45,557 bases of DNA from Marinomonas foliarum. Its GTDB lineage: Bacteria; Pseudomonadota; Gammaproteobacteria; Pseudomonadales; Marinomonadaceae. Positions 1 to 7,974 of this stretch are shown here, piece after piece (positions within the stretch are counted from its first letter, which is position 1; each line of letters begins with the position of its first letter). A program made the position numbers and the translations under genes. Below the pieces are notes generated by a model. The model was not told the origin of the DNA. It saw only the letters and a list, made by a program, of their open reading frames with translations, and made no database searches. The stretch is from contig NZ_QPJQ01000039.1 of the NCBI RefSeq assembly GCF_003337275.1, forward strand, positions 1 to 45,557, written 5' to 3'.

Positions 1-451
1 GAAGTGTTTAGGGTTCAAGCAACCAGCCGTAGTGTTTAAAGAAATGTGCTTAGTTGCTTGAAGTGAAAGTGTCGCACTTCGGACTTGAATTCAGGTGTGA
101 GTAAGTGTATGGGTTGTATGAGGTTTGTGAGTAAGTGTATGGGTTGTATGAGGTTTGTGAGTAAGTGTATGGGTTGTATGAGGTTTGTGAGTAAGTGTAT
201 GGGTTGTATGAGGTTTGTGTGACAGCTTTGTGGTGTTATCTGAATGGCATTTTCGAGTTTGTAGTTATGAGGTTAATTTAGGTGTGATCTACTTTCTTAA
301 GCATGATTCTCTAATATCCAGTAAATATGCAAGCTTGTCGTTTGGGGTTTTATCTTAGCCTCATGTCCTTATAGTAATAGGTAAGAATTTAAAAGGCCGT
401 GGCGTTTTAATATTCGCGTCTCGTTCCTTGAAACGTAAAAGGAGGCAGGTT
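1..451. other. non-coding region with inverted repeat
   Basis: No convincing gene is seen before the ATG at 452. A perfect 10-bp inverted repeat lies at 14-23 (TTCAAGCAAC) and 53-62 (GTTGCTTGAA). A shorter inverted repeat GAAGTG/CACTTC overlaps its right arm at 60-65 and 75-80. Together they could form a stem structure or mark the tail of an upstream transcript that begins outside the window. The tandem repeat at 97-216 is listed separately. I see no clear sigma-70 promoter for the gene at 452. Confidence 0.6.
97..216. repeat. tandem repeat, 4 perfect copies of 30 bp
   Basis: The 30-bp unit beginning GTGAGTAAGTGTATGGGTTG and ending TATGAGGTTT occurs four times without a mismatch at 97-126, 127-156, 157-186 and 187-216. 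There are no spacers, so it is not a CRISPR array. The perfect identity suggests recent expansion by slippage or unequal exchange. It lies in non-coding DNA about 235 bp upstream of the first gene. Confidence 0.95.
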
Positions 452-1105
452 ATGAGTAAAACTCTCGTTATAGGTGCAAGTGGTCAAATTGGGCAGTTGA
501 TAACGAAGACACTTGTTGAGTCAAAAGAAGTTGCCCGTGCTCTGGTGCGAGATAAAAGTAAGCTGGATGAATTTAAAGACAGTGAGCTGGAGATAGTCGA
601 GGCTGATCTTGAAGAAGATTTTAGTCATGCATTTGATGGTATTGATAATGTGATTTTTGTGGCTGGTTCTGGTGGTTCAACAGGTGCGGACAAAACCTTG
701 CTGATTGATTTGTGGGCTGCTAAAAAAGCCGTCGACTATGCACAAAAAACCAATATTAAACAGTTTATTATGTTGAGCAGTATTGGTGCTGACGACCCAG
801 ATGCCATGGAGTCTGACATTAAGCCCTACTTAGTGGCTAAGCACATGGCGGATCAATACCTGATGGCGTCTGGTGTGCCATACACCATTGTTCGTCCTGG
901 CCCATTAACGAATGATGAAGGCGAAGGGAAGATTACCACTAGACGACCAACCACCATAAAAGAAATGAAGATTCCACGAGCCGATGTTGCTAAATCAATT
1001 TTATATATTCTGAGTAGAGAAGATTTAAACGGTAAAATATTTGAGCTGTTTAATGGCTCATATGACATAGACACCATATTGTCTATAGAGTTTGATCTTA
1101 GTTGA
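452..1105 (+). CDS. NAD(P)-binding atypical SDR / NmrA-like protein
   Basis: The 217-aa product is a Rossmann-fold protein of the atypical short-chain dehydrogenase group (NAD(P)H-binding, NmrA/YwnB-like). The N-terminus has the dinucleotide motif GASGQIG, followed by the acidic sequence VEADL typical of the second nucleotide-contact loop. SSIGADDP and YLVAKHMAD (a YxxxK pair) correspond to the active-site region, and VRPGPL is the usual motif after it. I chose the ATG at 452 because AAAGGAGG sits about 7 nt upstream; the longer frame opening at the TTG of 428 has no such site. It is a single gene closed by a hairpin terminator. The substrate cannot be told from sequence. Confidence 0.88.
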   Translation: MSKTLVIGASGQIGQLITKTLVESKEVARALVRDKSKLDEFKDSELEIVEADLEEDFSHAFDGIDNVIFVAGSGGSTGADKTLLIDLWAAKKAVDYAQKTNIKQFIMLSSIGADDPDAMESDIKPYLVAKHMADQYLMASGVPYTIVRPGPLTNDEGEGKITTRRPTTIKEMKIPRADVAKSILYILSREDLNGKIFELFNGSYDIDTILSIEFDLS

Positions 1106-1117
1106 TAATAGGTTAAT

Positions 1118-1153
1118 AGCCCAATGCTCTTTTTAGAGTATTGGGCTTTTTTA
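1118..1153 (+). terminator. Rho-independent terminator after the SDR gene
   Basis: A 13-bp stem (1118-1130 with 1135-1147, one G-T pair) closes on a TTTT loop and is followed by a T run. It lies 12 nt after the stop at 1105 and points in the direction of that gene. Confidence 0.88.
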
Positions 1154-1211
1154 TTGGCCGCTGTTGTTCGAGTGGTTTTAGGCCTAAATTCAGATAATAA
1201 GTGATACAGCA

Positions 1212-1424
1212 CTAAGCAGGTTCAGTTTCACTGAGCTGCTCGCTTTTCGACTGCTGTAATTTTTCGGCTTGAATGCGTTTGTATATTTCTTCCCTGTGAA
1301 CGCTTATTTTTTTTGGGGCTGTAATGCCTATGCGTACTTGCGTACCTTGGATTCCTAATACCGTGACTTCCATATCATCACCGATATTAATCGTTTCACC
1401 TGGGTGTCGAGTTATGACTAGCAT
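1212..1424 (-). CDS. csrA: carbon storage regulator CsrA
   Basis: The 70-aa protein is CsrA/RsmA, the dimeric RNA-binding post-transcriptional regulator that binds GGA motifs near ribosome binding sites. Typical CsrA features are visible in order: [45 protein letters not shown] and a variable polar tail. I chose the ATG at 1424 because it gives the canonical MLxxTR start and has AAAGGAT upstream; a longer frame from 1454 would add ten residues unlike the family. The second residues LV instead of LI and HPGE instead of RVGE are modest departures from E. coli CsrA. It is a single gene here, away from alaS where enterobacterial csrA sits, so it may be an additional copy. Confidence 0.96.
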   Translation of the reverse strand: MLVITRHPGETINIGDDMEVTVLGIQGTQVRIGITAPKKISVHREEIYKRIQAEKLQQSKSEQLSETEPA

Positions 1425-1555
1425 GATTCCTATCCTTTGGTTGTTGTCGACCACTTCAAGTTACAGTTTTTATTGTTAGCTAGCCAACAGTCTAAGTTGT
1501 TTTGTTATGAAAAAAAACCACTGCGCTAGTATGAAGAGGATGGCTTGTACATAGT

Positions 1556-2206
1556 TTAGAACATTATTCGGGCTTGGGTCACAACCCCTACGATCTGTAG
1601 ATCATTAGCCACTTCAATAGGCCTGTAGTTTGAATTAAGTGGCGTTAAGTAAGTGCGACCCGCGTCTACGACAAATTTTTTAAAGGTTACGTCTTTGCTG
1701 TCTGCTAATTTCGCAACGATCAAATCACCACTATTTGCCGTTAAGGCAGGCTCAACAAGAATAAAATACCCTTCTGGGACACTAATGCCAGACGATGACA
1801 TCATATTGTCGCCAATCACTTTTAGCCAAAATGCCGTTGCAGATACCGTATCTGGTACTTCTAGGTGTTTTAGCTCTAAAGATTCTAACTCGCCTATGTT
1901 TGGCCATTGTGCAGCTTGTTGGGCTGTGATGATGGGTCTTAGGTCATTTTTAAAGGGCTGTGAGGCTTGATCATCATTGATGTAGTGAGAGGTGTTCTCT
2001 CTTACTTCATTTGTTGTGCCCAGTAACAGCCACTCTGCGTCGCAATCAAGCGCTTTGGCTAAATTGAGTAGCTTTCGCGGGTTTTGTGTTCTGCCATCTT
2101 CGATTTTTTGCAAAGACTGCTGTGAAATGCCAACGCGCTTGGCTAGCTCTGATTGAGTTAGTCTAAGGTCGGTTCGTTTTTGTTTAACGCGTTCTGAGAT
2201 GCTCAT
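1556..2206 (-). CDS. XRE-family CI-like repressor, S24 domain lacking the catalytic serine
   Basis: The 216-aa protein has a lambda-repressor-type HTH (about residues 4-62, RLTQSELAKRVGISQQSLQK) and a C-terminal LexA/CI-type S24 domain (about 90-216). In lambda CI the catalytic serine lies in GNSM; here the aligned segment is GDNM, with Asn134 in its place. The general-base lysine remains in TFKKF (K176/K177). The usual Ala-Gly cleavage site also appears as Ala98-Ala99 in QQAAQW. My reading is that it keeps the dimerisation fold but cannot self-cleave after RecA activation. It is divergent from a Cro-like gene across a symmetric operator-like region. Start choice: the ATG at 2206 begins the conserved HTH; the frame extends upstream to 2242 but those 12 residues fall within the operator. 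Confidence 0.85.
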   Translation of the reverse strand: MSISERVKQKRTDLRLTQSELAKRVGISQQSLQKIEDGRTQNPRKLLNLAKALDCDAEWLLLGTTNEVRENTSHYINDDQASQPFKNDLRPIITAQQAAQWPNIGELESLELKHLEVPDTVSATAFWLKVIGDNMMSSSGISVPEGYFILVEPALTANSGDLIVAKLADSKDVTFKKFVVDAGRTYLTPLNSNYRPIEVANDLQIVGVVTQARIMF

Positions 2207-2219
2207 AAGGTGAATAATT

Positions 2220-2278
2220 ACAACTTTATCTGTATTTGACAAACAATAAAAGCTGTTATCAAATACAGTAAAGGTTGT
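2220..2278. promoter_or_regulatory. divergent operator-promoter between CI-like and Cro-like genes
   Basis: Two 21-bp arms form an imperfect inverted repeat: 2220-2240 and 2258-2278, both carrying the core CTGTATTTGA. A TTGACA hexamer (2236-2241) lies at the inner end of the left arm, and its near mirror TTGATA lies on the other strand in the right arm. A -35-like element for each direction is therefore embedded in each operator arm. Good -10 hexamers are not evident. The layout fits mutual repression by the flanking regulators. Confidence 0.6.
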
Positions 2279-2290
2279 TAAGGAGGTTAT

Positions 2291-2488
2291 ATGTCAGCCA
2301 TTGCAAAAGCAGTCGAAATTGTAGGAAGTCAAACTGCACTCGCGCACATCTTAGGAGTTAAGCAAGCTCACGTTTGGAGCTGGTTGCACATCCATAAGCG
2401 TTCGCCGGCAAAATACATCCGGCGCATCTCCCTGGCAACGAGGGGGCAGGTTAGTGACAGTGATTTACTGAAAGATCATGAGCGTTAG
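2291..2488 (+). CDS. YdaS/Cro-like helix-turn-helix protein
   Basis: A 65-aa single-domain DNA-binding protein of the YdaS/Cro-like family. The HTH is visible as VGSQTALAHILGVKQAHVWSWL, where QTALA is helix 2 and VKQAHVWSWL the recognition helix. The downstream Pro-Ala-X-Tyr-Ile (SPAKYIRRI) is the family's usual helix 4 start. AAGGAGG lies 5-6 nt before the ATG at 2291, an ideal ribosome binding site. It is divergent from the CI-like repressor and probably acts as its Cro-type antagonist. No other phage genes follow, so this looks like a domesticated or remnant lysogeny switch. Confidence 0.82.
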   Translation: MSAIAKAVEIVGSQTALAHILGVKQAHVWSWLHIHKRSPAKYIRRISLATRGQVSDSDLLKDHER

Positions 2489-2579
2489 TATTTGAATTTG
2501 TGAATTTTGGGCTAGATGAAAAATAGCGCCTAGCCTTCATCGACTCCAAACAGCACAACTAGCAAAAACACCTTCCCGC

Positions 2580-2646
2580 AACCACCGAAAGCATTGATAT
2601 TCAATGTTTTTTATCACGATTGATCACGTCATTCGGTGGTTTTTTC
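2580..2646 (+). terminator. nested hairpin / terminator after the Cro-like gene
   Basis: An outer stem of 10 bp (2580-2589 AACCACCGAA with 2632-2641 TTCGGTGGTT) runs into a T tract, as in a plus-strand terminator. The 42-nt loop holds a second hairpin, CATTGA-TAT-TCAATG (2592-2606), itself followed by TTTTTT, plus a direct repeat ATCACG at 2613 and 2623. Either hairpin alone could terminate the transcript. Confidence 0.6.
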
Positions 2647-2677
2647 GGTTTAGTTGTTACTTAGTTCTGCAACAGAA

Positions 2678-3445
2678 TTAAACGGAGGATGCACCGCCGC
2701 CGCCATCAATACGGTAGTAGGCGCCAGTGATAAAGGAAGCGTCGTCAGACGCTAGGAAGTACATTAAGTTGGCTATCTCATCGGCTCTTGCATAGCGTTT
2801 TAATGGTACTGCGGCTTCGAAGGCTTCTCTCGCTTCTTTTTCATGGCCTTTCGCTGAATTTGTTTCAATGGAGCGCATCATTGCTGTATCGACACCGGAA
2901 GGAGCGACGGAATTGACTCGGATATTATAAGGCGCTGCCTCAAGAGCGGCGGTTTTGCTTAAGCCGATTAAAGCGTGTTTAGATGAAACATAGGCGCTCA
3001 TGCCCGGTGCGCCTAGTAATCCGCCATTGGATGCTGTGTTCACAATGACACCACTTTTTTGCCCCATCATTGTTTTCATCACATATTTTAGTCCAAGGAA
3101 GGCACCAATCAGGTTTACGTCCATTACTTTTTTGTAGTTTTCTACGGTCTGATCAACAATGTTAGCAAAATCGCCATTAATACCTGCGTTGTTTACAAAA
3201 ACATCAATTTTGCCAAATTTATCCAATGTTTTTTGTACGTAATTCTCGACATCTTTTTCGTTAGACACATCGGCGTCTATTAATAGCGTTTCTCCATTGA
3301 TCTCAGCAGAGATTTTCTCTAAGGCTTCTTTTGATAGGTCAACTAATGCGAGATGTGCTCCAGCGGCGGCAAATTTTTTCGCTGCGGCAATACCAATGCC
3401 GCCAGCGGCACCGGTTATTAGTACGACTTTATTTTCAAAGCTCAT
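2678..3445 (-). CDS. classical SDR family oxidoreductase
   Basis: The 255-aa protein is a classical short-chain dehydrogenase/reductase of FabG type. The cofactor motif TGAAGGIG is near residue 12, NNAG near 90, the catalytic Ser lies in NTASNGG, and the catalytic YxxxK is in YVSSKHA. The C-terminus ends in TGAYYRIDGGGG, the usual GG-rich motif of NAD-preferring members. AGGAGA precedes the ATG at 3445. It stands alone between the Cro-like gene and a 650-bp non-coding stretch. The substrate is unknown; many such proteins oxidise secondary alcohols. Confidence 0.92.
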   Translation of the reverse strand: MSFENKVVLITGAAGGIGIAAAKKFAAAGAHLALVDLSKEALEKISAEINGETLLIDADVSNEKDVENYVQKTLDKFGKIDVFVNNAGINGDFANIVDQTVENYKKVMDVNLIGAFLGLKYVMKTMMGQKSGVIVNTASNGGLLGAPGMSAYVSSKHALIGLSKTAALEAAPYNIRVNSVAPSGVDTAMMRSIETNSAKGHEKEAREAFEAAVPLKRYARADEIANLMYFLASDDASFITGAYYRIDGGGGASSV

Positions 3446-4098
3446 AAACTTCTCCTGTGAAATTAGAATGTATCTATACGGAAATAGCCTTTTGTTAAAT
3501 GTTTATAACCTTTTCACCATAACGAAATTTATCCGAGGGTTTGTGGTTAAAATAAGTAAAGAATCTGAAAGGAGCATTTTTATCGATTCTTCTGTATCAA
3601 GACTTATTTAATGTCTTTAGCAGGTGTTTGGCGCTAGGGCGGGTAGTGTTTTTTGCGGTTCAAGGAAGGTTTGTTGATTTCCGGCAAAGCTCCGTTCAGA
3701 TGGAAAAAGTCATAAAAATGCTCCTCTTGATAATTGACCGGAACAATTCATCAAAGTCGGCTAGTATCATTGTTGTGGAAAATGATTACGGCTCTAATTT
3801 TTTAGTGTTGTTTGCTCGCAACTCAACAAGCACAGTGTCTATGCTCTTAAGCTTACGAATCTAGCTAAATAGTTCATTAACATAGTAATTTTAGGGTTTA
3901 TTTAGCAAAAAAAATGCAATTTTGATGGTCTAATTGTTGCGGTATTGCCCATGACATTGATACGGGCAAGTTTTTGGAATGTTAAACAAAATGTAAACAT
4001 TTAGACTTGTAACTAATAATTTTTGTCTTTATGCTAAATAAACGTTAAGTCGTTCTTCAACAACGATTTACGATTGTGTTTAACAACAGAGAGCCATT
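3446..4098. other. non-coding region upstream of proV
   Basis: About 650 bp without a supportable gene. A 78-codon frame at 3628-3864 has a TTG start, no ribosome binding site and low-complexity content. A short inverted repeat TTGCCC/GGGCAA lies at 3945-3950 and 3964-3969. The AT-rich segment 3990-4060 probably contains the proVWX promoter. Confidence 0.6.
4007..4035 (+). promoter_or_regulatory. possible proV promoter
   Basis: TTGTAA (4007-4012) and TATGCT (4030-4035) are separated by 17 bp and lie 64 bp upstream of the proV ATG. Each matches the sigma-70 consensus at four of six positions. Weak promoters of this kind are typical of osmotically induced pro operons, but this is inferred from spacing only. 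Confidence 0.35.
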
Positions 4099-5295
4099 AT
4101 GGTCACAAAACTCGAAGTTAAAAACCTATATAAAATTTTTGGAGAACATCCCAAGAAAGCATTGAAGATGCTTGATAAAGGCATAAACAAGGACGAAATT
4201 TTTAAAAAGACGGGTCAAACAGTTGGTGTAAAGAACGCCAGTTTGGCTATTAATGAAGGTGAAATCTTTGTTGTAATGGGGCTTTCGGGTTCTGGTAAAT
4301 CAACCCTCGTTCGTTTATTAAACCGTCTTATTGAACCTACCCAAGGCCAAGTGTTAATTGACGGCCACGATATCACTAAAGTGGATGATAAAGAATTACG
4401 CGACATTCGCCGTAGTAAAATCAGTATGGTCTTCCAGTCCTTTGCATTAATGCCTCACATGAATGTGCTCGATAATACGGCTTTTGGTTTAGAGCTTTCC
4501 GGCGTCAATGTACAAGAGCGTCATGAAAAAGCACGCAATGCATTGGCTCAAGTTGGTTTGGAATCTCACGCCAACAGTTACCCTGACGAACTGTCTGGAG
4601 GTATGCAGCAGCGTGTTGGTCTTGCTAGGGCATTAACCAATAACCCTGATATTCTTCTTATGGACGAGGCATTTTCAGCGCTCGATCCACTTATTCGAAC
4701 AGAAATGCAGGATGAGCTAGTCCGCTTGCAGTCTGAGCACCAGCGTACTGTAGTGTTTATTTCACATGACCTTGATGAAGCTATGCGTATCGGCGATCGA
4801 ATTGCCATCATGCAAGGTGGTGAAGTTGTTCAGGTCGGAACACCAGATGATATTTTGCATAATCCTGCGAATGATTATGTCCGCTCCTTCTTCAAAGGCG
4901 TTGATGTTAGTAATGTTTTCTGCGCTAGAGATATTGCTTCTAGATCCAGTCTTACTCTTATTAAGAAAGATTCTAGCGAGGGGCTTATAACCGGTTTGAA
5001 ATTGTTAAATGAAAATGAGCGTGACTATGGTTATGTCATTGATAAAAGCCAGCGATTTTTAGGAGTGGTATCTACTATTTCACTGCAAGATGTGATCAAG
5101 AATAAGCAGACGCTTTCTGAGGCTATTATTGATGATATTCAACCGATTGCTGCAGATACTTCTATCGGGGATATTATTTCGATTGTGGCTCACTCTCCGT
5201 GTGCTGTGCCGGTTGTTGATGATCAGCAGAAGTACGTAGGTGTTATCAGTAAAGCTCGTTTACTAGAAACATTGGATAAGGAGGCTTCTGTATGA
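4099..5295 (+). CDS. proV: glycine betaine/proline ABC transporter ATPase ProV
   Basis: The 398-aa protein powers osmoprotectant uptake by the ProU system. Walker A is GLSGSGKST (61-69), the signature is LSGGMQ (165-170), Walker B is ILLMDE (185-190), followed by the H-loop [10 protein letters not shown]-terminal pair of CBS domains (about 280-398) is present, as in ProV/OpuA ATPases where it senses ionic strength. Length and sequence match E. coli ProV closely. It is the first gene of proVWX; its stop overlaps the proW start by 4 nt. The N-terminus [18 protein letters not shown] is family-typical, supporting the ATG at 4099. Confidence 0.97.
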   Translation: MVTKLEVKNLYKIFGEHPKKALKMLDKGINKDEIFKKTGQTVGVKNASLAINEGEIFVVMGLSGSGKSTLVRLLNRLIEPTQGQVLIDGHDITKVDDKELRDIRRSKISMVFQSFALMPHMNVLDNTAFGLELSGVNVQERHEKARNALAQVGLESHANSYPDELSGGMQQRVGLARALTNNPDILLMDEAFSALDPLIRTEMQDELVRLQSEHQRTVVFISHDLDEAMRIGDRIAIMQGGEVVQVGTPDDILHNPANDYVRSFFKGVDVSNVFCARDIASRSSLTLIKKDSSEGLITGLKLLNENERDYGYVIDKSQRFLGVVSTISLQDVIKNKQTLSEAIIDDIQPIAADTSIGDIISIVAHSPCAVPVVDDQQKYVGVISKARLLETLDKEASV

Positions 5296-6356
5296 GTACC
5301 GAATCAAATCCTTGGGCAACCGCGTCAGACGACACGGGTGCAGCGGAATCGACAGCCAGTAACCCTTGGGGTGGCGCTGCATCGACTCAAAATTCAGATG
5401 CTATGTCTATGTCAGCTAGTGGCACGCCTGTCGAGCAAACGGATTTTAGTTTACTTCATCCTTTTCAAGACGTTTGGATTCCACTTGATAGCTGGATTGA
5501 AACGGGTGTTAGCTGGGTAGTAACGAATTTCCGTCCTTTCTTTACCGCTGTTAAAGCGCCAGTAGATGCTACTTTGACAGCGGTTGATAGTACATTTAAT
5601 GCTGCACCTCCGCTGCTTGTTATTGCGTTGTTCGGTTTGATTGCTTGGCAATTGTCTGGTCGACGTTTAGCGATAGGCTCTGTAGTTGGCTTGATAACGC
5701 TTGGTGCAATTGGTGCTTGGCAAGAATCGATGACAACCTTGGCTCTAGTGGTAACTTCCGTCCTGTTCTGTATCGTACTGGGGATTCCGACTGGCATTGC
5801 CATGGCGCGGAGTGATCGCGCAGCCAAAGTGATTCGTCCGATTCTGGATATCATGCAAACAACGCCAGCCTTCGTGTATCTGGTTCCAATCGTTATGTTG
5901 TTCGGTATTGGTAATGTTCCTGGGGTTATCGTGACTATTATCTTTGCTGTCGCGCCCGTTATTCGCTTAACGAACCTAGGTATTCGACAAGTACCCAGTG
6001 ACTTGATAGAAGCAGCAAACTCGTTTGGTGCAGATAAGAAACAGATGTTGTTCAAAGTTCAATTGCCACTTGCTATGCCGACTATCATGGCTGGTGTTAA
6101 CCAAACGCTAATGCTTGGTTTGTCTATGGTGGTAATTGCATCGATGATTTCGGTCGGTGGTTTAGGTTTGATGGTGTTACGAGGTATTGGCCGTTTAGAT
6201 ATTGGTCTCGCGACTATCGGTGGTATAGGTATTGTTATTCTCGCTGTTATCTTAGATCGCATGACTCAATCACTTGGACAAGATGCTCGTCAGCGTGGCA
6301 CACGTCATTGGTATGAAACTGGACCAATTGGCCTATTGCTCGCTTTTAAAAAATGA
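5292..6356 (+). CDS. proW: glycine betaine/proline ABC transporter permease ProW
   Basis: The 354-aa inner-membrane permease of ProU. After a polar N-terminal tail of about 50 residues containing two SNPW motifs, the sequence follows E. coli ProW closely: [40 protein letters not shown] and the cytoplasmic EAA loop [20 protein letters not shown] that docks onto the ATPase. About seven membrane segments are visible. The ATG overlaps the proV stop codon (ATGA), indicating translational coupling. The long tail before the first membrane helix is a known ProW feature. Confidence 0.97.
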   Translation: MSTESNPWATASDDTGAAESTASNPWGGAASTQNSDAMSMSASGTPVEQTDFSLLHPFQDVWIPLDSWIETGVSWVVTNFRPFFTAVKAPVDATLTAVDSTFNAAPPLLVIALFGLIAWQLSGRRLAIGSVVGLITLGAIGAWQESMTTLALVVTSVLFCIVLGIPTGIAMARSDRAAKVIRPILDIMQTTPAFVYLVPIVMLFGIGNVPGVIVTIIFAVAPVIRLTNLGIRQVPSDLIEAANSFGADKKQMLFKVQLPLAMPTIMAGVNQTLMLGLSMVVIASMISVGGLGLMVLRGIGRLDIGLATIGGIGIVILAVILDRMTQSLGQDARQRGTRHWYETGPIGLLLAFKK

Positions 6357-6400
6357 AAATCAAAACGGTTACACTAAACTCATTCAAAGGAGATGTTCCA

Positions 6401-7387
6401 ATGAAAAAGGTAGTTACATTAACTTCACTTGCCGCACTGTTTAGCGGTGCTGTCCTAGCCGATGGTCACTTGCCTGGCGAGGGCGTCAAAGTCACAGCGG
6501 TACAAAGCCCAATCGCAGAAGAAACATTTCAAACAATAGTTGTTAACAAAGCGCTAGAAAAATTGGGCTACGACGTACAGCCAATTAAAGAGGTTGACTA
6601 TAGTGCTGGTTATACATCTGTTGCGAATGGTGATGCACAGTTCCTCGCAGTGAACTGGTACCCTCTGCATAATGCTATGTACAAAAATGCCGGTGGTGAT
6701 GACAAGTTTTATCGCGGTGGCAACTATATAGAAGGGGCGGCGCAAGGCTACCTAATTGATAAGAAAACCGCAGACAAATACAAGATTACCAATATCGCTG
6801 ATTTCAAAAAGCCTGAAATTGCGGCTTTATTTGATACCAATGGTGATGGTAAAGCAGACCTAACGGGCTGTCAGGCTGGTTGGGGTTGTGAAGGCGTTAT
6901 TGAGCATCAGCTAGATGCATTCAACTTGCGTGATAAGATTACTCATAATCAAGGTCAATATGCAGCGATTATTTCTGACACGATTGCTCGCTACAATGAA
7001 GGTGAGTCGATCTTTTATTACACTTGGACGCCTTATTGGGTATCCGGCAAGCTTGTTCCAGGTCGTGATGTTGTATGGTTAGAAGTGCCTTATTCTTCGA
7101 ATCCGAACAACACAGACACTGCGCTGCCAAATGGTAAAAACTACGGTTTTGACATCAATAGCGAGCGAATTGTTGCAAACAAAGCCTTTGCAGAAGCCAA
7201 CCCTGCTGCTGAAAAATTATTTGAGATCATGAAATTACCTATTAATGCAGTAAGTGCTCAGAATATGCTGATTGCAGATGGTGAGGATTCTCAGCGTGAG
7301 ATGGATATCCATGCTGATAAATGGATCAGTGCTAATCAAGCGACATTTGATGGCTGGATCTCAGAAGCCAAAAAAGCGGCGAAGTAA
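6401..7387 (+). CDS. proX: glycine betaine-binding periplasmic protein ProX
   Basis: The 328-aa substrate-binding protein of ProU. A signal peptide [20 protein letters not shown] is followed by [11 protein letters not shown]. The three Trp residues that cage the quaternary ammonium group in E. coli ProX fall at the same precursor positions: W86 (AVNW), W161 (GWGCEG) and W209 (YYTW). The paired cysteines TGC and GC are also kept. I chose the ATG at 6401 because AAAGGAG lies 9 nt upstream and it starts the signal peptide; the frame extends to 6353, overlapping proW, but that adds 16 residues without a function. A terminator follows at 7482. Confidence 0.97.
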   Translation: MKKVVTLTSLAALFSGAVLADGHLPGEGVKVTAVQSPIAEETFQTIVVNKALEKLGYDVQPIKEVDYSAGYTSVANGDAQFLAVNWYPLHNAMYKNAGGDDKFYRGGNYIEGAAQGYLIDKKTADKYKITNIADFKKPEIAALFDTNGDGKADLTGCQAGWGCEGVIEHQLDAFNLRDKITHNQGQYAAIISDTIARYNEGESIFYYTWTPYWVSGKLVPGRDVVWLEVPYSSNPNNTDTALPNGKNYGFDINSERIVANKAFAEANPAAEKLFEIMKLPINAVSAQNMLIADGEDSQREMDIHADKWISANQATFDGWISEAKKAAK

Positions 7388-7481
7388 AATACTTTGTTAA
7401 TCAGTTTTTGATTTGTCTGGATTCTATTTGAGATAAAAAAATAGACAGCTAGAAGGTCAATATCTTGATGATGGTAATACT

Positions 7482-7514
7482 AAAGGGTGCTGTATTTATA
7501 CAGTGTCCTTTTTT
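7482..7514 (+). terminator. proVWX terminator
   Basis: A 14-bp stem with three wobble pairs (AAAGGGTGCTGTAT with ATACAGTGTCCTTT) closes on TT and runs into six or more T residues. It lies 95 nt after the proX stop. Confidence 0.85.
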
Positions 7515-7560
7515 GCGTCTGCTGCTAATTTTTATGTTGAATATTGGCTGCTAGTAGTCA

Positions 7561-7597
7561 AAAAAAACGCCTTTCATTACCGAATAATGAAAGGCGT
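7561..7597 (-). terminator. terminator for the DUF1127 transcript
   Basis: A perfect 13-bp stem (7567-7579 with 7585-7597) has a 5-nt loop. Read on the minus strand it runs into seven T residues, so it should end the transcript coming from 7874. Confidence 0.88.
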
Positions 7598-7601
7598 GTT
7601 T

Positions 7602-7652
7602 GGCCATCCGGCCTAGTGGTTTACCGTCACCTCAGAGCCCTCTGAGGTGACG
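7602..7652 (-). other. hairpins in the 3' UTR of the DUF1127 gene
   Basis: Between the DUF1127 stop (7659) and its terminator are a GGCC-ATCC-GGCC hairpin (7602-7613) and a perfect 13-bp inverted repeat with a 2-nt loop (CGTCACCTCAGAG at 7625-7637 and CTCTGAGGTGACG at 7640-7652). GGTGAC inside the right arm can also pair with GTCACC just upstream in the message. Such a compact structured 3' end could stabilise the mRNA or be released as a small RNA. Confidence 0.6.
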
Positions 7653-7658
7653 ATCTGG

Positions 7659-7874
7659 TCACCCGTCACTCGGTTGTTCTCCCGGTGGTATTTGGGCTTT
7701 CTCATTGCTGTGACTTTCTAGGTCTTTGTTGCCAGCCAAAGGACGGATTTGTCCGTTGTCGCGGTAGAAACCAATATCTTTTAAGTAATGGTCATCAAGC
7801 TGACGAAACAGCTGATTCGTACGGCGAGCTTCGAAGTATTCTTTAGCGGCGTTGAATAGGGCGATGATACTCAT
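7659..7874 (-). CDS. DUF1127 domain protein
   Basis: A 71-aa protein with an N-terminal DUF1127 motif: the arginine-containing helix FEARRTNQLFRQLDDHYLKDIGFYRDNG is diagnostic. The tail (residues 40-71) is polar and probably disordered. Family members in other bacteria have been tied to RNA metabolism, phosphate or stress responses; no specific role is deducible here. TTGGAGA lies 7 nt before the ATG at 7874. A 32-aa small ORF with its own strong ribosome site lies just upstream on the same strand, and the gene ends in a run of hairpins. Confidence 0.88.
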   Translation of the reverse strand: MSIIALFNAAKEYFEARRTNQLFRQLDDHYLKDIGFYRDNGQIRPLAGNKDLESHSNEKAQIPPGEQPSDG

Positions 7875-7944
7875 AAGTTTTCTCCAAAATATACATTTAA
7901 TAGTGTGTTTTGGCGGAACTTACGGGGTGATTTCTTACAGAGGT

Positions 7945-7965
7945 GACCGCGTAAATTCCGCGGTC
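7945..7965 (-). other. hairpin between small ORF and DUF1127 gene
   Basis: GACCGCG (7945-7951) and CGCGGTC (7959-7965) form a perfect 7-bp GC-rich stem with a 7-nt loop, 9 nt after the stop of the 32-aa ORF. No T run follows, so it may be a processing or stabilising structure within a shared message. Confidence 0.5.
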
Positions 7966-7974
7966 AATGGTGTA

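Noticed and set aside
97..216. CRISPR array
   Set aside because: The 30-bp units are directly adjacent with no spacers, and no cas genes occur in the window.
3628..3864. 78-codon plus-strand frame upstream of proV
   Set aside because: TTG start, no ribosome binding site, unlikely composition; lies in a promoter-type intergenic region.
5465..6055. 196-codon minus-strand frame inside proW
   Set aside because: Antisense shadow of a clearly identified permease; its residues are a by-product of the opposite coding strand.
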